A DNA stretch of 64,000 nt. It comes from JAUIIK01 sp963709995. GTDB lineage: Bacteria; Chloroflexota; Chloroflexia; Thermomicrobiales; CFX8. How positions within the stretch are numbered: the stretch's first letter is position 1; the number at the start of each line of letters is the position of its first letter. Shown here piece after piece: positions 1-8,679 of this stretch. The notes below the pieces were generated by a model. That model was given only the letters and a program-made list of their open reading frames with translations. It did not search any database and had not been told where the DNA came from. Position numbers and translations under genes: made by a program. Where the stretch lies: contig CAVPYN010000017.1 of assembly GCA_963709995.1 (NCBI GenBank), forward strand, positions 124,001-188,000. The letters run 5' to 3'.

Positions 1-153
1 AGGCTACGTACAGTTAGGTGTTCGGATAGGCCCAAACAGAGGGCATCGCGAGTGTAGCAACACCGATCGTCACGGACCTGCAAATTCGCCTCGATGATAC
101 CCCAACCGTGGCTATATGAACTTCCCTCAGCTCTCATCCGAACCGATGGCTGA
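1..153. other. No gene recognised at the left edge
   Basis: This stretch lies downstream of rnpA on the minus strand. I read all frames and found no convincing coding segment. A yidD or yidC gene, which often follows rnpA, could not be recognised. Confidence 0.5.
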
Positions 154-490
154 TCAAGCACAACCAAGCCTGCTTTCCGGAGCACCGCTTAGGGCTTCGT
201 CGATGACCTTCGACGATGTCGACGGTTGACACGATTGCGGGCAATGAAGACGACGTCATACCCCTGGCGGAGTCGCGGATGAAGTTGCGAGTTGACTCGC
301 GCATGAGACGTTTCGCACGATTGCGAGCGACAGCGCTTCCGACTCTACTTCCGACCGCGAAGCCGTACCGGTTTTCTGCAAGATCATTGGCGAGGACGAC
401 GGCAACACGCTGCGATCATTCCAACTCCTGCCCTCGATCGGCGCGTTCGAATTCGATTGGACTTCGCAAGCGCAGTTCACGTGCGATCAT
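154..490 (-). CDS. rnpA: Ribonuclease P protein component, reading frame broken by several indels
   Basis: RnpA is the protein subunit of RNase P and helps mature the 5' ends of tRNAs. No single frame is open, but successive segments in different frames match the family in order: an N-terminus MIARELRLRSPIEFERA, then EGRSWNDR, then the basic core NRYGFAV...RNRAKRLMRE (the RNR signature), then GYDVVFIARN, then VIDEALSGAP ending at a TGA. The total span of about 112 codons is the usual family length. The gene sits 74 nt downstream of rpmH on the same strand, the classic rpmH-rnpA order. At least three, probably four, single-base shifts are needed. Because rnpA is normally essential and single copy, sequence or assembly error is more likely than gene decay. 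The ATG at 490 is the most likely start; an in-frame TTG lies 12 nt upstream. Confidence 0.8.
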
Positions 491-564
491 TGTCGGCAGC
501 AATCACTGAAACCAGAAGCCCAACGCGACGCGTGGGCTTCAATGACAATTTCGATTCCAAGCCG

Positions 565-732
565 CTAGCGCTTGTTCGTCGGCTTGAACTCGGTGCTCAC
601 CGACAGTTTCACGCGGCTCTTGCGCCGACGCGATGCAAGGACGCGGCGGCCACCCTTTGTCTGCATGCGATTCAAGAAGCCGTGCTTGCGCTTCCGTGGG
701 ATTCTTCGCGGTTGGTATGTTCTCTTTGGCAC
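565..732 (-). CDS. rpmH: 50S ribosomal protein bL34
   Basis: This 55-residue, very basic protein of the large ribosomal subunit starts at GTG (732). It reads VPKRTYQPRRIPRKRKHGF and continues with the diagnostic NRMQTKGGRRVLASRRRK. bL34 proteins are usually 44-50 residues; here a short tail ending in PTNKR is added. A Shine-Dalgarno-like AGAGGG lies 8 nt before the GTG. The frame is intact although the rnpA frame just downstream is not. No dnaA gene is visible upstream; the neighbour on that side is a divergent M81 peptidase. Confidence 0.93.
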   Translation of the reverse strand: MPKRTYQPRRIPRKRKHGFLNRMQTKGGRRVLASRRRKSRVKLSVSTEFKPTNKR

Positions 733-908
733 GTCTCAACCCTCTCTGGTCGTGTTGACACCCGCAACAGACGATGCCGCCGCCGCCGGCCAGGCAAGTC
801 ATAAGCTACGGTGACGCGCCTCTATGTCAATATGCGTCAAGTGAGGTTGCGTTCCACCGGCGTGGGGCTACTATGCGCGCCTCAGAATCGGATCAGGAAG
901 GATCAAGA

Positions 909-2372
909 ATGAGAATCGCACTGGGCGGGGTAATCCATGAAACGAACACGTTTTGCGCCGGGCTAGACGCCGGCCAGCGACTTTCGTCAATGTGGGCAGG
1001 AGATTGTCGATACTCATACCGGCGTGCGCACCTATCAAGGCGGTGTGATCGAAGCCGTGCTCGCAACGGCTATGAACTGGTACCGATCTTCGTTGCAAAC
1101 GCGACGCCCTCGGCGACGATCGCTCGCGACGCCTACGAAAGTTTGCGTGATCGCTTACTGGATGGCATTCGAGATGAGGGTCCATTCGACGCCGTCTGTC
1201 TCACCTTCCACGGCGCTGGAGTCGCGGACGGCTACGACGACATCGAAGGTGACATCGTTCGCCGGACGCGCGAGATCGTCGGAGCGGAAACTCCTATCGT
1301 CGTAACTCTCGATCTGCACGGGAACATGACGCAGAAGATGGTGCAACACGCCGATCTGTGCCTACCCTGCCATTTCTACCCCCACATCGACATGTATGAA
1401 CGCGGACAGGAGGCGATCGATAGTCTCTCCGCCATCGTCAGTGGCGATCTCAAGCCAACTTCACATCTCACGATCCTCCCGATGGTGATCTCGACGACGA
1501 CTTCCAACCTACCGCCGGTCAGTCAGATCAACGACCTGTGTTTCGAAAAAGAGGAAGAACCCGGCGTGGTCGACTGCGCTATCAACCACGGATTCGCACC
1601 AGCCGATATCCCACAGATCGGCATCACGATTCTGACGACGACGAACGACGATCCCGATCGAGCCCGTGAGATCGCGAATGATGTCGCCCGGACGATCTGG
1701 AACCGCCGGGACGAGTTTCCGCATACGCTGCGGTCTGCCGAAGAAGCGATCGCCGCGGCGCTGGCCGCCGAGGGCAAGCCGGTGATTTTGAATGAAGCAT
1801 CGGACAATCCGGGAGGTGGCGGACCCGGCGACGGCACCCATTTGCTGCGAGCGATGCTCGATGCAGGTCTGGACGACGCCATATTCGGACATATCTGGGA
1901 TCCTGAGGTTGCCGAACAAGCGCACGAAGCGCGACCCGGCGCGACCATCAGCGTTCGGCTCGGCGGAAAGCACGAGGAGTTGCATGGCGAGCCGATTGAA
2001 GCGACAGCCTATGTGAAGTGCGTCAGCGACGGGCGGTTCATCCAGCAATCGCCGATGGGGCAGGGGTCGAGCGTCGACCTCGGAAAGATGGCGCGTCTCC
2101 AGATCGACGGCATCGACGCGCTGGTCTCATCTCGCCGTGCCCAGACCCTCGACCCGGAGGTGTTTCTGCTGCATGGGATCGATGTGATGCGCTACAAGAT
2201 CGTTGCGATCAAGTCGAGCGCCCATTTCCGGGCCGGGTTCGAGCCGATCGCTGACGCGATCATTCAAGCCGACACACCGGGCCTGAATTCCGTCGACATC
2301 TCCACGTTCACCTACCATCGAGTGAACCGGCCCCTCTGGCCGCTTGACCCGGAGATGACCTGGAACGCGTAG
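909..2372 (+). CDS. M81 family metallopeptidase (MlrC-like)
   Basis: About 487 residues if started at ATG 909, where the family's MRIALGGVIHETNT opening begins; longer upstream readings add unrelated sequence. The family includes MlrC, which cleaves linearised microcystin peptides. Visible features are the HETNTF motif, LDLHGNM, CHFYPHIDMYERG and DNPGGGGPGDG, and a C-terminal MlrC domain ending near FTYHRVNRPLWPL. Between about 985 and 1060 the frame gives nonsense, while the +1 frame reads GQEIVDTHTGVRTYQGG, which is what the family has there. Two compensating indels are therefore likely. The natural substrate is unknown. Confidence 0.85.
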   Translation: MRIALGGVIHETNTFCAGLDAGQRLSSMWAGDCRYSYRRAHLSRRCDRSRARNGYELVPIFVANATPSATIARDAYESLRDRLLDGIRDEGPFDAVCLTFHGAGVADGYDDIEGDIVRRTREIVGAETPIVVTLDLHGNMTQKMVQHADLCLPCHFYPHIDMYERGQEAIDSLSAIVSGDLKPTSHLTILPMVISTTTSNLPPVSQINDLCFEKEEEPGVVDCAINHGFAPADIPQIGITILTTTNDDPDRAREIANDVARTIWNRRDEFPHTLRSAEEAIAAALAAEGKPVILNEASDNPGGGGPGDGTHLLRAMLDAGLDDAIFGHIWDPEVAEQAHEARPGATISVRLGGKHEELHGEPIEATAYVKCVSDGRFIQQSPMGQGSSVDLGKMARLQIDGIDALVSSRRAQTLDPEVFLLHGIDVMRYKIVAIKSSAHFRAGFEPIADAIIQADTPGLNSVDISTFTYHRVNRPLWPLDPEMTWNA

Positions 2373-2414
2373 TGCGGACAACGGGCGGCGGGACTTCATC
2401 TCGCCGCCCTCCGG

Positions 2415-2732
2415 TCATGCCTTCGACGCAAAGAACACGAGAATCTGGAGATCTTCGGTTATTGAATGGAATCGGTGGTCGTCTCCAGCTTCCACATAGA
2501 TGATCGAACCAGGGCCAACCGAGATGTCCTCGCCGGACGCGACGAATCGACCAGCACCTCGAATCACGTAGTAGACCTCATCCTCATCATGCGGTGCCTG
2601 GGGATCAGGTTCGCCAGCAGGAACGACATAGATTCCACAATTCAGTGAAGGCACGCGCAAAAACTCGTGATACAGCTTTCCGCTAGAGGCATGCTCTGCC
2701 GCCAACGCATCAAGCTCGAACGAATGCATCAT
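2415..2732 (-). CDS. Small cupin-domain protein
   Basis: A 105-residue single-cupin protein. The beta-barrel metal-binding pattern is visible as APHDEDEVYYVIRGAGRF in motif 1, followed by GPGSIIYVEAGDDHRFH in motif 2, giving candidate His/Glu ligands. There is no signal peptide. The gene is convergent with the M81 peptidase, 42 nt away. Substrate and role cannot be read from the sequence; small cupins of this size include dioxygenases, isomerases and non-catalytic binders. Confidence 0.8.
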   Translation of the reverse strand: MMHSFELDALAAEHASSGKLYHEFLRVPSLNCGIYVVPAGEPDPQAPHDEDEVYYVIRGAGRFVASGEDISVGPGSIIYVEAGDDHRFHSITEDLQILVFFASKA

Positions 2733-2843
2733 CTACCAACTCCAGTCCTGTTGAATTCGGGGCGCCACTTCTGGATTTTGATCTCGAACACGAACGAGCG
2801 GCCGGAAAATTGCGACCGCTCGTCGGGGAGGGAGGAGGAGAAT

Positions 2844-2945
2844 ATGAGCCTCGAAGAACGATATGGAGAACCACTGTCCCGGGGGAAGACATTGACTTCG
2901 TTCATCGATGCAATCCCATTCTCACCTGAATCGCGGACGAGCTGA
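2844..2945 (+). CDS. Possible 33-residue small protein
   Basis: An ATG preceded by a very strong purine-rich Shine-Dalgarno (GGGAGGAGGAG, about 3 nt before ATG) opens a short frame starting MSLEERYGEPLSRG. It lies in a 286-nt gap between the cupin and aminotransferase genes. I recognise no homologue. The main evidence is the ribosome-binding site, whose spacing is tight, so this is a weak call. Confidence 0.25.
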   Translation: MSLEERYGEPLSRGKTLTSFIDAIPFSPESRTS

Positions 2946-2983
2946 ATGCCCCATTGGGTTGATTCATCGAATTTGAGAGAGCC

Positions 2984-3012
2984 AGCCTGGACCAGTACTT
3001 CTGGTCCAGGCT
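2984..3012 (-). terminator. Hairpin after the aminotransferase gene
   Basis: A perfect 11-bp inverted repeat (AGCCTGGACCA / TGGTCCAGGCT) with a 7-nt loop lies 6 nt beyond the aminotransferase stop codon. The U-tract is poor on both sides, so intrinsic termination is plausible but not certain. Confidence 0.5.
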
Positions 3013-3018
3013 CACTAG

Positions 3019-4164
3019 CTACCGCGGGGGCAACGCCTCAAAGAGCTTTTCGATGTCTTGCGTCGTGTTGTAAAAGAAGGGAGAGACTCGCACACATCCG
3101 CCACGGAGTGACACGGAGATCTTTCTCCCGGCCAGATCCTCGACAAGACTCGCGTTGCGATCCTTGTCGCCGCTGGTGAACGTCACGATCTGGGATCTGT
3201 GAGCGGGAGATCGATCGGATACGACCTCGTATCCGGCATCTCCCAGCCCATCCACCAGAAAGTCCGCCAACCGGGTGGTCTGCTCGGCAATCGCGGCTGG
3301 GGTCGCCTCCCGGAGCATCGTCAACGATGCTCTCATCGCCGTAAGAGACAGGATGTTGGGTCCACCAGTCTGATAGCGTTCGGCAGTGTCGCGGAGATTC
3401 AGCTTCCAGTTCTGATCTTCGTCGCCTGCGGTGACTGAGAGACGGCCAACGTAGGTCGGATAAATGCGTTCAACCGCGCCCTTGTTGAAGACGACGACGG
3501 CGTTGCCGAAACTCGACAGCAACCACTTGTATCCATGCGCCGCTATCGCCGTGACCCCTGTTTCTTCCAGATCGATTGGATGCGCGCCAAGCGCTTGCGT
3601 GCAATCGACAAAAAGCTCGATTCCTTTTGAAGTGCAGAGTTCGCCGAGCGCTTTCAGGTCGTTTCGGAATCCGTCCTGCCACTCGATATGCGAAATCGCG
3701 ACGGCCCGTGTGCGATCGTCCATCGCAGCCTCGAACAGAAGCAGGTCTGTTCGCCCATCGCTGTTTCGCTCGATGAACCGCATCTCGACGCCTTTGCGCT
3801 CGAGATTGAGGAACGGATAGACGACCGAAGGAAACTCCTGGCGCGGCATCAGGATATTGTCGCCCGGCTGCCATTCCAGGCCATTCGCCAGAAGGTTCAT
3901 GCCGTCAGCGAGCGAACCGACGAATGCGACGTTCGAAGCGCTTCCTCCAGCGAGTTCGGCGATGCCTTCGCGAACCTCGCGGATGACTGTTGCGCTGTAA
4001 TCGCTCGACACATCTGGTGGACTCCCCCACGACTCCGCATAGCGCTTCACCGCCTCAATCGTTCGGGTGGGGAATGGCCCGTGGGCTGCATGATTAAGGT
4101 ATGCCCACTCCTCTGTCAGTGGGAATTCACTACGATAGCTGACAACATCGACTGTCGCGGTCAT
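3019..4164 (-). CDS. Class V PLP-dependent aminotransferase
   Basis: A 381-residue fold-type I PLP enzyme of the class V group, which includes cysteine desulfurase, isopenicillin N epimerase-like and kynureninase-like proteins. It opens with the typical YLNHAAHGPFP. The PLP-contacting Asp and the following residues are in FVDCTQALGAHPID, and the Schiff-base lysine is in AAHGYKW. The C-terminal domain ends with VRVSPFFYNT. Start ATG 4164 is preceded by GGAGGAGG. It is divergent from the HAD gene. The isopenicillin-N-epimerase-like subgroup is the nearest impression; the substrate is not predictable. Confidence 0.88.
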   Translation of the reverse strand: MTATVDVVSYRSEFPLTEEWAYLNHAAHGPFPTRTIEAVKRYAESWGSPPDVSSDYSATVIREVREGIAELAGGSASNVAFVGSLADGMNLLANGLEWQPGDNILMPRQEFPSVVYPFLNLERKGVEMRFIERNSDGRTDLLLFEAAMDDRTRAVAISHIEWQDGFRNDLKALGELCTSKGIELFVDCTQALGAHPIDLEETGVTAIAAHGYKWLLSSFGNAVVVFNKGAVERIYPTYVGRLSVTAGDEDQNWKLNLRDTAERYQTGGPNILSLTAMRASLTMLREATPAAIAEQTTRLADFLVDGLGDAGYEVVSDRSPAHRSQIVTFTSGDKDRNASLVEDLAGRKISVSLRGGCVRVSPFFYNTTQDIEKLFEALPPR

Positions 4165-4320
4165 CTTTCAACCTCCTCCTAGGGAATCGTTGGCTCGACA
4201 CCGGCTATCGTAACAATGATGCGATGTCGCGAGCGAAACTGGAACGACCCTGGCTCGGGATAGAATAGCTAGACAATCTTCGGTATTCGGGCTGAATTGA
4301 CGGAGTAGGGACGGGCTCGT

Positions 4321-5007
4321 GTGAATCCAACGTGCAGCGGACTGCGGCAGTTTCCAAAGGCCATCTTCTTCGATCTCGACAACACCATTTGCGATCATCG
4401 GACCTCACTCAGGATACGCCTCGATTACGCGTTCGAGATAGCCTTGCCTGACCCTCAGCAGCGCGCGATGGCGGTCGAGTCGTCGGTCCGTATCGTGACG
4501 GACGGGACTGACCACTTCCCGGAGCTTCTCGACCAGTTCGATGTGCGTCGCCCGGAAGCGATAGAAGAATCCGTCGCGAGATATAGATCCGACCGCTACC
4601 GTGGCCTGGCGCTATTCGATGATGCGCTGGAGGCTCTTGAAACTGCTAGAGAGACGTTTATCATCGGAATGATCACAAATGGCCCAACCGATATTCAGCA
4701 ACCGAAGATCGATCTTCTGGAGATCGAACACCTGTTTGATTTCACACTGATCTCTGAAAACACCGGATTCTGGAAGCCGGATCCACGCATCTTTGAACTG
4801 GCGCTTGAAACGGCAAAGGTACCGGCTCATCTGGCGGTCTACGTTGGGGATTCGCCGAATCACGACGTCATGGGAGCACAGGCGACGGGCATCCCAGCGG
4901 TCTGGATGAATCGCTTTGGCCAGCGCTGGACGGGCGGCTCCCCTCCGGATCTGGAGGTCAGAAGCTTGAGCGCCTTTACTCAGCATCTGGCTGAGGTGAA
5001 TCGTTGA
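4321..5007 (+). CDS. HAD-superfamily hydrolase
   Basis: A 228-residue cytosolic phosphatase-like protein started at GTG 4321. HAD motif I is FFDLDNTICD (nucleophile and acid/base Asp), motif II is MITNGP, the motif III lysine is in FWKPDPRIF, and motif IV is YVGDSPNHDVMGA. The helical cap lies between motifs I and II (about residues 35-100), as in the YjjG / N-acylneuraminate-9-phosphatase type. The substrate is probably a small phosphomonoester. A TAGAAT element near 4261 could serve as a -10 box. Confidence 0.87.
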   Translation: MNPTCSGLRQFPKAIFFDLDNTICDHRTSLRIRLDYAFEIALPDPQQRAMAVESSVRIVTDGTDHFPELLDQFDVRRPEAIEESVARYRSDRYRGLALFDDALEALETARETFIIGMITNGPTDIQQPKIDLLEIEHLFDFTLISENTGFWKPDPRIFELALETAKVPAHLAVYVGDSPNHDVMGAQATGIPAVWMNRFGQRWTGGSPPDLEVRSLSAFTQHLAEVNR

Positions 5008-5103
5008 CTTTGCGCGGCCAGGATGAGGCTCTGCCAACCCAACGTCGTGCACATCTCCGAGCGGGGCGTGCCCATCGCGGCCTGCGGCCACGAATCGTAC
5101 CGG

Positions 5104-5109
5104 TATAAT
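5104..5109 (+). promoter_or_regulatory. Possible -10 box upstream of ispH
   Basis: A consensus TATAAT lies about 125 nt before the ispH start in the HAD-ispH gap. The -35 region at 17 nt spacing (around CTGCGG) is poor, so this is only a candidate. Confidence 0.3.
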
Positions 5110-5233
5110 CAGTATAGTGGGTTCCTGACGCAGGCCCGGCGTCGCAAGATTCAACCATCGTAATCAACGATACATTGCCAGGCAGCATGCCTCGGGAGCA
5201 ACGACGAAAGACGCAGAAAAGCGAGGATTGTGG

Positions 5234-6187
5234 ATGATTCGCCGCATAAAGCTGGCACACGAGATGGGATATTGCTGGGGGGTCCGGCGCGCGTTGGACA
5301 TTATTCAAGACGCTGGTGATCCAACTGATCCGGTCGCGACAATCGGAGATGTGATTCACAATCCACAAGTTGTGGATCGCCTCCGCTCCAAAGGCGTCCA
5401 GACGAGCGACACGATCACCAATGCGGCGCAATCGGGATACAAGCGGGTGGCGATCACCGCCCACGGTGCGGGCCCCCACATGGCGAACGAGGCCGCCGAA
5501 CACGGAGTCGCCCTCATGGACACGACCTGCCCGTTGGTTACCAAGGTCCAACGGCTGGCCCAGAAATTGGTGAAGCAGGGCTATTCGATCGTCGTCTACG
5601 GGGACTCATATCATCCTGAAGTCAAAGGCATTATCGGTTGGTCCGGCACAACCCGCGCGTATCCCGCCAAGAAGTTGGCCCACCTTCCATGGACGGGGCC
5701 GCGCGGATCGAAGAATCTAGATGAGGAGATCCCACCCCGGAAAGTGGCTGTCGTGTCCCAGACAACGAAGAACACCGACGAGTTTCTCGCGTTTTGCAGT
5801 GAGCTTGCGACATGGGTGCTGCCCGAAGGTGGCGAACTGCGGATCTGCAACACGATCTGCGAACCCACGTATAGCAGGCAGAATGCGCTGAAGGATCTGG
5901 CACGGGAGGTCGATCTTATCCTCGCAGTCGGCGGCAAGAAGTCCTCGAACACCGCCCGGCTCGCGGAAGTGGGGATACAGCTCGGCGTCCAGAGTTACCA
6001 CATCGAACGCGCAGAAGATATCCAGCACACGTGGCTCGACATCGCCGGCGATATTGGCATCACCGCCGGCGCATCGACCCCCGATGATGTGATCCAGAAC
6101 GTTGTCGACTATCTAACTGAGCGCGGATTCGAGCCGCCGGAGGAAGGGCTCCGCGAATATGACCCGGAAACGACGCCAACCTTCTAA
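5234..6187 (+). CDS. ispH: 4-hydroxy-3-methylbut-2-enyl diphosphate reductase
   Basis: IspH performs the last step of the MEP isoprenoid pathway, reducing HMBPP to IPP and DMAPP with a [4Fe-4S] cluster. The three cluster cysteines are visible: Cys14 in GYCWGV, Cys99 in DTTCPLVTK and Cys209 in ICNTICEPT. The active-site His and Glu positions are in GDVIHNPQV, TAHGAGPH and GDSYHPEVKG, and the late GGKKSSNT and AGASTP motifs are present. The length of 317 residues is normal. ATG 5234 has GAGG upstream; a TTG two codons earlier is a less likely start. The stop lies inside the next gene, giving a 29-nt overlap. Confidence 0.95.
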   Translation: MIRRIKLAHEMGYCWGVRRALDIIQDAGDPTDPVATIGDVIHNPQVVDRLRSKGVQTSDTITNAAQSGYKRVAITAHGAGPHMANEAAEHGVALMDTTCPLVTKVQRLAQKLVKQGYSIVVYGDSYHPEVKGIIGWSGTTRAYPAKKLAHLPWTGPRGSKNLDEEIPPRKVAVVSQTTKNTDEFLAFCSELATWVLPEGGELRICNTICEPTYSRQNALKDLAREVDLILAVGGKKSSNTARLAEVGIQLGVQSYHIERAEDIQHTWLDIAGDIGITAGASTPDDVIQNVVDYLTERGFEPPEEGLREYDPETTPTF

Positions 6188-6515
6188 AGACCCGACACGC
6201 GAGTCGATTCGCGAGTCGGCCATCGCTGCGAGGGAAGCAGCGAAACAAGGCGACCAGCTGGATCTAGACCCGGCCAGCGAGCTGTTTTTTGCGTTCGCTG
6301 GCCCGCTGCTCCTCCAGGCACGCAGCGATCAGGAGTTTCAGGCCGCGGCCCAGATTGCCGAGTTTGTCTGGTATTCGTCTCACTTCAACGCAGGTTCCCA
6401 GGTTCAACTGCTTCATCAATTTATCGCTGAACGCGAAATTCCTGAGGAGATGATTCCCTGGCTCATCGAGGTGTATGCTGAGCTATCGGAACGCAAGCTC
6501 GCGCTAGTGGGGTGA
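6159..6515 (+). CDS. Conserved-looking 118-residue hypothetical protein
   Basis: This small gene begins inside the 3' end of ispH and precedes the helicase-associated gene, so the three may be co-transcribed. The protein has a basic N-terminus (MTRKRRQPSKD), then predominantly helical sequence with ELFFAFAGPLLLQA and FVWYSSHF. It has no signal peptide and no convincing transmembrane segment. I do not recognise the family. Its overlap with ispH and protein-like composition support it being real. Confidence 0.65.
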   Translation: MTRKRRQPSKDPTRESIRESAIAAREAAKQGDQLDLDPASELFFAFAGPLLLQARSDQEFQAAAQIAEFVWYSSHFNAGSQVQLLHQFIAEREIPEEMIPWLIEVYAELSERKLALVG

Positions 6516-6558
6516 AGCCCAATGGTGATCTTCCTGCAGCAATCTGTCGACGTCGCCA

Positions 6559-8679
6559 GTGCGTAATCTCATTGGCCGGTTGCTTGAACGATCGCCCGCC
6601 GAGCTCGATCGCATCGCCGCATTCTGGGGAGTAAGACTCACCGGACGCGACCGGTACGCAGACGTCGCGGCGATTTATCGCGAAATCACCGATATCTGGG
6701 CATCCAGGGACGCCTGGGAGCAACTGCCTCAACTCGAACGCGAGTTAGCGCTGATCCTCGCGCGGCACTCGGACACGCCACTATCGAACGAACAGCTTGC
6801 GGCTGAAGTCCGTGGCGACATTGAGTCCGTCACGGAAAGCCTGCGGGAGCTATATCGAATCGGTTTCGTCGCACTCGATCAACCAGCACGGGAAGCGGAT
6901 ACCAGCGCGCCACCGAGACTCTACCTACCTCGGGAAATCGGGACGCTCCTCGACGATCTCACCGCCGAGCGCGAAAACCCCATCGACCATTCCGCGCCGC
7001 TCGAAGAACTGCTGGCGACGGTCTCATTTCTCGACATTGAAGACGCCGCGCGGCTCTGGGGTGCGAACGTCACACCGGGAGTGCATTCTCGTGCGGAACT
7101 GATCAACATCATCCGTGGACAGGTTGAGCGCCCAGATCGAGTCGAGCGAGAATTGGCCAGGCTGTCTGCAGCTTCACGCAGTCTCTGGAGGAGCCTCCGG
7201 GAGCGAGGAGGCCAGGGTTCGTATGACGACACTCGCGACGATTCAGGTCTCGCGGATCTGCCATTCCGCGCAGCTGTACGGGAGCTCGGAGAGCGGCTGT
7301 TGATCTGGCATGCATACGATCGTGAATCCGGACAGCGGCTTCTGGTCATCCCGGACGGAATTCTCAACCCACGAAGGCCGGAACCATTACCTGTCCCGGA
7401 AGTCGAACGAGTGGATGAAGAGGATGTTTTTGAAGAGGCCTGGGGCTTCCCCCAGGCAGCGGCCTGGGATCTCCTGACCATCTTGCGTCAGTCCGGGCGC
7501 GATGGACCGCGCTGGTCAGCGCTCGTCTCCGGAGATCCGGCAATCCAGCGGCGCCTTGGCAGCTTGCTCTGGCGAACGGATCTGGAATCCGGCATCATCC
7601 CGACGGGCTACCTTGGATTTCTCGCGCGTATCGGGGCTTCTCTCGGCGTGCTGCAAGAGGTCGACGGGCGAAGCGCGCCCGGCCCTGAAGCCCCATCCTG
7701 GCGTTCTGCAGCATTCACGACGGCCAACCGGCGCATGGTCGCGGCGTGGACCGCTTCCGAGGAATGGATCGAAGGACGAGACCGGCTTGATCTTGCGCTG
7801 TATGGCGCGTCCTGGCCAGCGTTCCGCGCTTCATTGTTGCGCAGCCTCTCTGAACTTGACGAAGACCATTGGTTCGATCAGGACGCGTTCGTGGAGCATC
7901 TGATCGCAAGCGAACCCGATCTGCTCCGGCAAGCCCAGGTCGGATCGGTTCCGAAGACCCAGTTGGCGATGAGCGTGAGTGAACCGGAGCGACCAGGCGA
8001 TCGCCGGGCGGACGTGCTGCGGCTGGTAACGGCGATGACCCTTGAAACAGCTTGTGTCTGGCTAGGAATCATCGAGCGTTCGCACCAGATCGTCTCCCGC
8101 CAACCGGTTATTCGACTTACTCCGTTTGGCCGCTGGGTTGGTGGTCGGAGAGCGGAACCGTCCGGCCAGCACATCGGAACTGCGCCGCTCTCTGTCGGGG
8201 CAAATCTCCAGATCTTGCTTTTCCGGCCCACGCCGCGCCGCGTCTGGGCACTATCGGCTTTCTCGGAGCCGAAAGCGCTTGATCGCGTGTCGACCTTTGC
8301 GCTGACCGCCAGTGCGGTAATACGAGCGCTCGCGAACAATGTGCAGATCGGCGATATTGTGCGTTTTCTCGAAGGCCAGAGTGGCCAACCTCTGCCGCAG
8401 ACAGTGCGCTACACGCTAGAAGATTGGGATCGCAGCTATCATCGGGTCTGGATGCAACGCGTGGTGCTGCTGACACCCGAAGATGCCGCGGATAGGGAAC
8501 GGATCATCGATGCTCTTGCCGCGGCTGGTCTGGATCCGACAGAACTGGAGGATGGGCGGATCGGGTTGATTCACGATGCGGCTGACGCGACCGAACGGGT
8601 GTTCGAGCAGGCGATGAGAGCACTGCGCGAGCGTGGCTTTGCCCCTCTCGCCCAGGCGCCGGATACGCGCCCTCGCTAA
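6559..8679 (+). CDS. Helicase-associated (XPB/Ssl2 N-terminal-like) protein
   Basis: A 706-residue soluble protein started at GTG 6559. The N-terminal half has helix-turn-helix-like segments (for example LSNEQLAAEVRGDIESVTES). The C-terminal third, from about residue 530, has the helicase-conserved C-terminal-like pattern: a LSVGANLQILLFRP strand, then ALDRVSTFALTASAVIRAL, then LPQTVRYTLEDW. Related actinobacterial and Chloroflexota proteins are annotated as helicase C-terminal domain proteins. No Walker A or DEAD box is visible, so it is probably a DNA-binding or accessory protein rather than an active helicase. It overlaps the convergent M14 gene by 4 nt. Confidence 0.7.
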   Translation: MRNLIGRLLERSPAELDRIAAFWGVRLTGRDRYADVAAIYREITDIWASRDAWEQLPQLERELALILARHSDTPLSNEQLAAEVRGDIESVTESLRELYRIGFVALDQPAREADTSAPPRLYLPREIGTLLDDLTAERENPIDHSAPLEELLATVSFLDIEDAARLWGANVTPGVHSRAELINIIRGQVERPDRVERELARLSAASRSLWRSLRERGGQGSYDDTRDDSGLADLPFRAAVRELGERLLIWHAYDRESGQRLLVIPDGILNPRRPEPLPVPEVERVDEEDVFEEAWGFPQAAAWDLLTILRQSGRDGPRWSALVSGDPAIQRRLGSLLWRTDLESGIIPTGYLGFLARIGASLGVLQEVDGRSAPGPEAPSWRSAAFTTANRRMVAAWTASEEWIEGRDRLDLALYGASWPAFRASLLRSLSELDEDHWFDQDAFVEHLIASEPDLLRQAQVGSVPKTQLAMSVSEPERPGDRRADVLRLVTAMTLETACVWLGIIERSHQIVSRQPVIRLTPFGRWVGGRRAEPSGQHIGTAPLSVGANLQILLFRPTPRRVWALSAFSEPKALDRVSTFALTASAVIRALANNVQIGDIVRFLEGQSGQPLPQTVRYTLEDWDRSYHRVWMQRVVLLTPEDAADRERIIDALAAAGLDPTELEDGRIGLIHDAADATERVFEQAMRALRERGFAPLAQAPDTRPR

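Noticed and set aside
457..804. Plus-strand open frames over 457-814
   Set aside because: They are antisense to rpmH, whose minus-strand protein is unmistakable.
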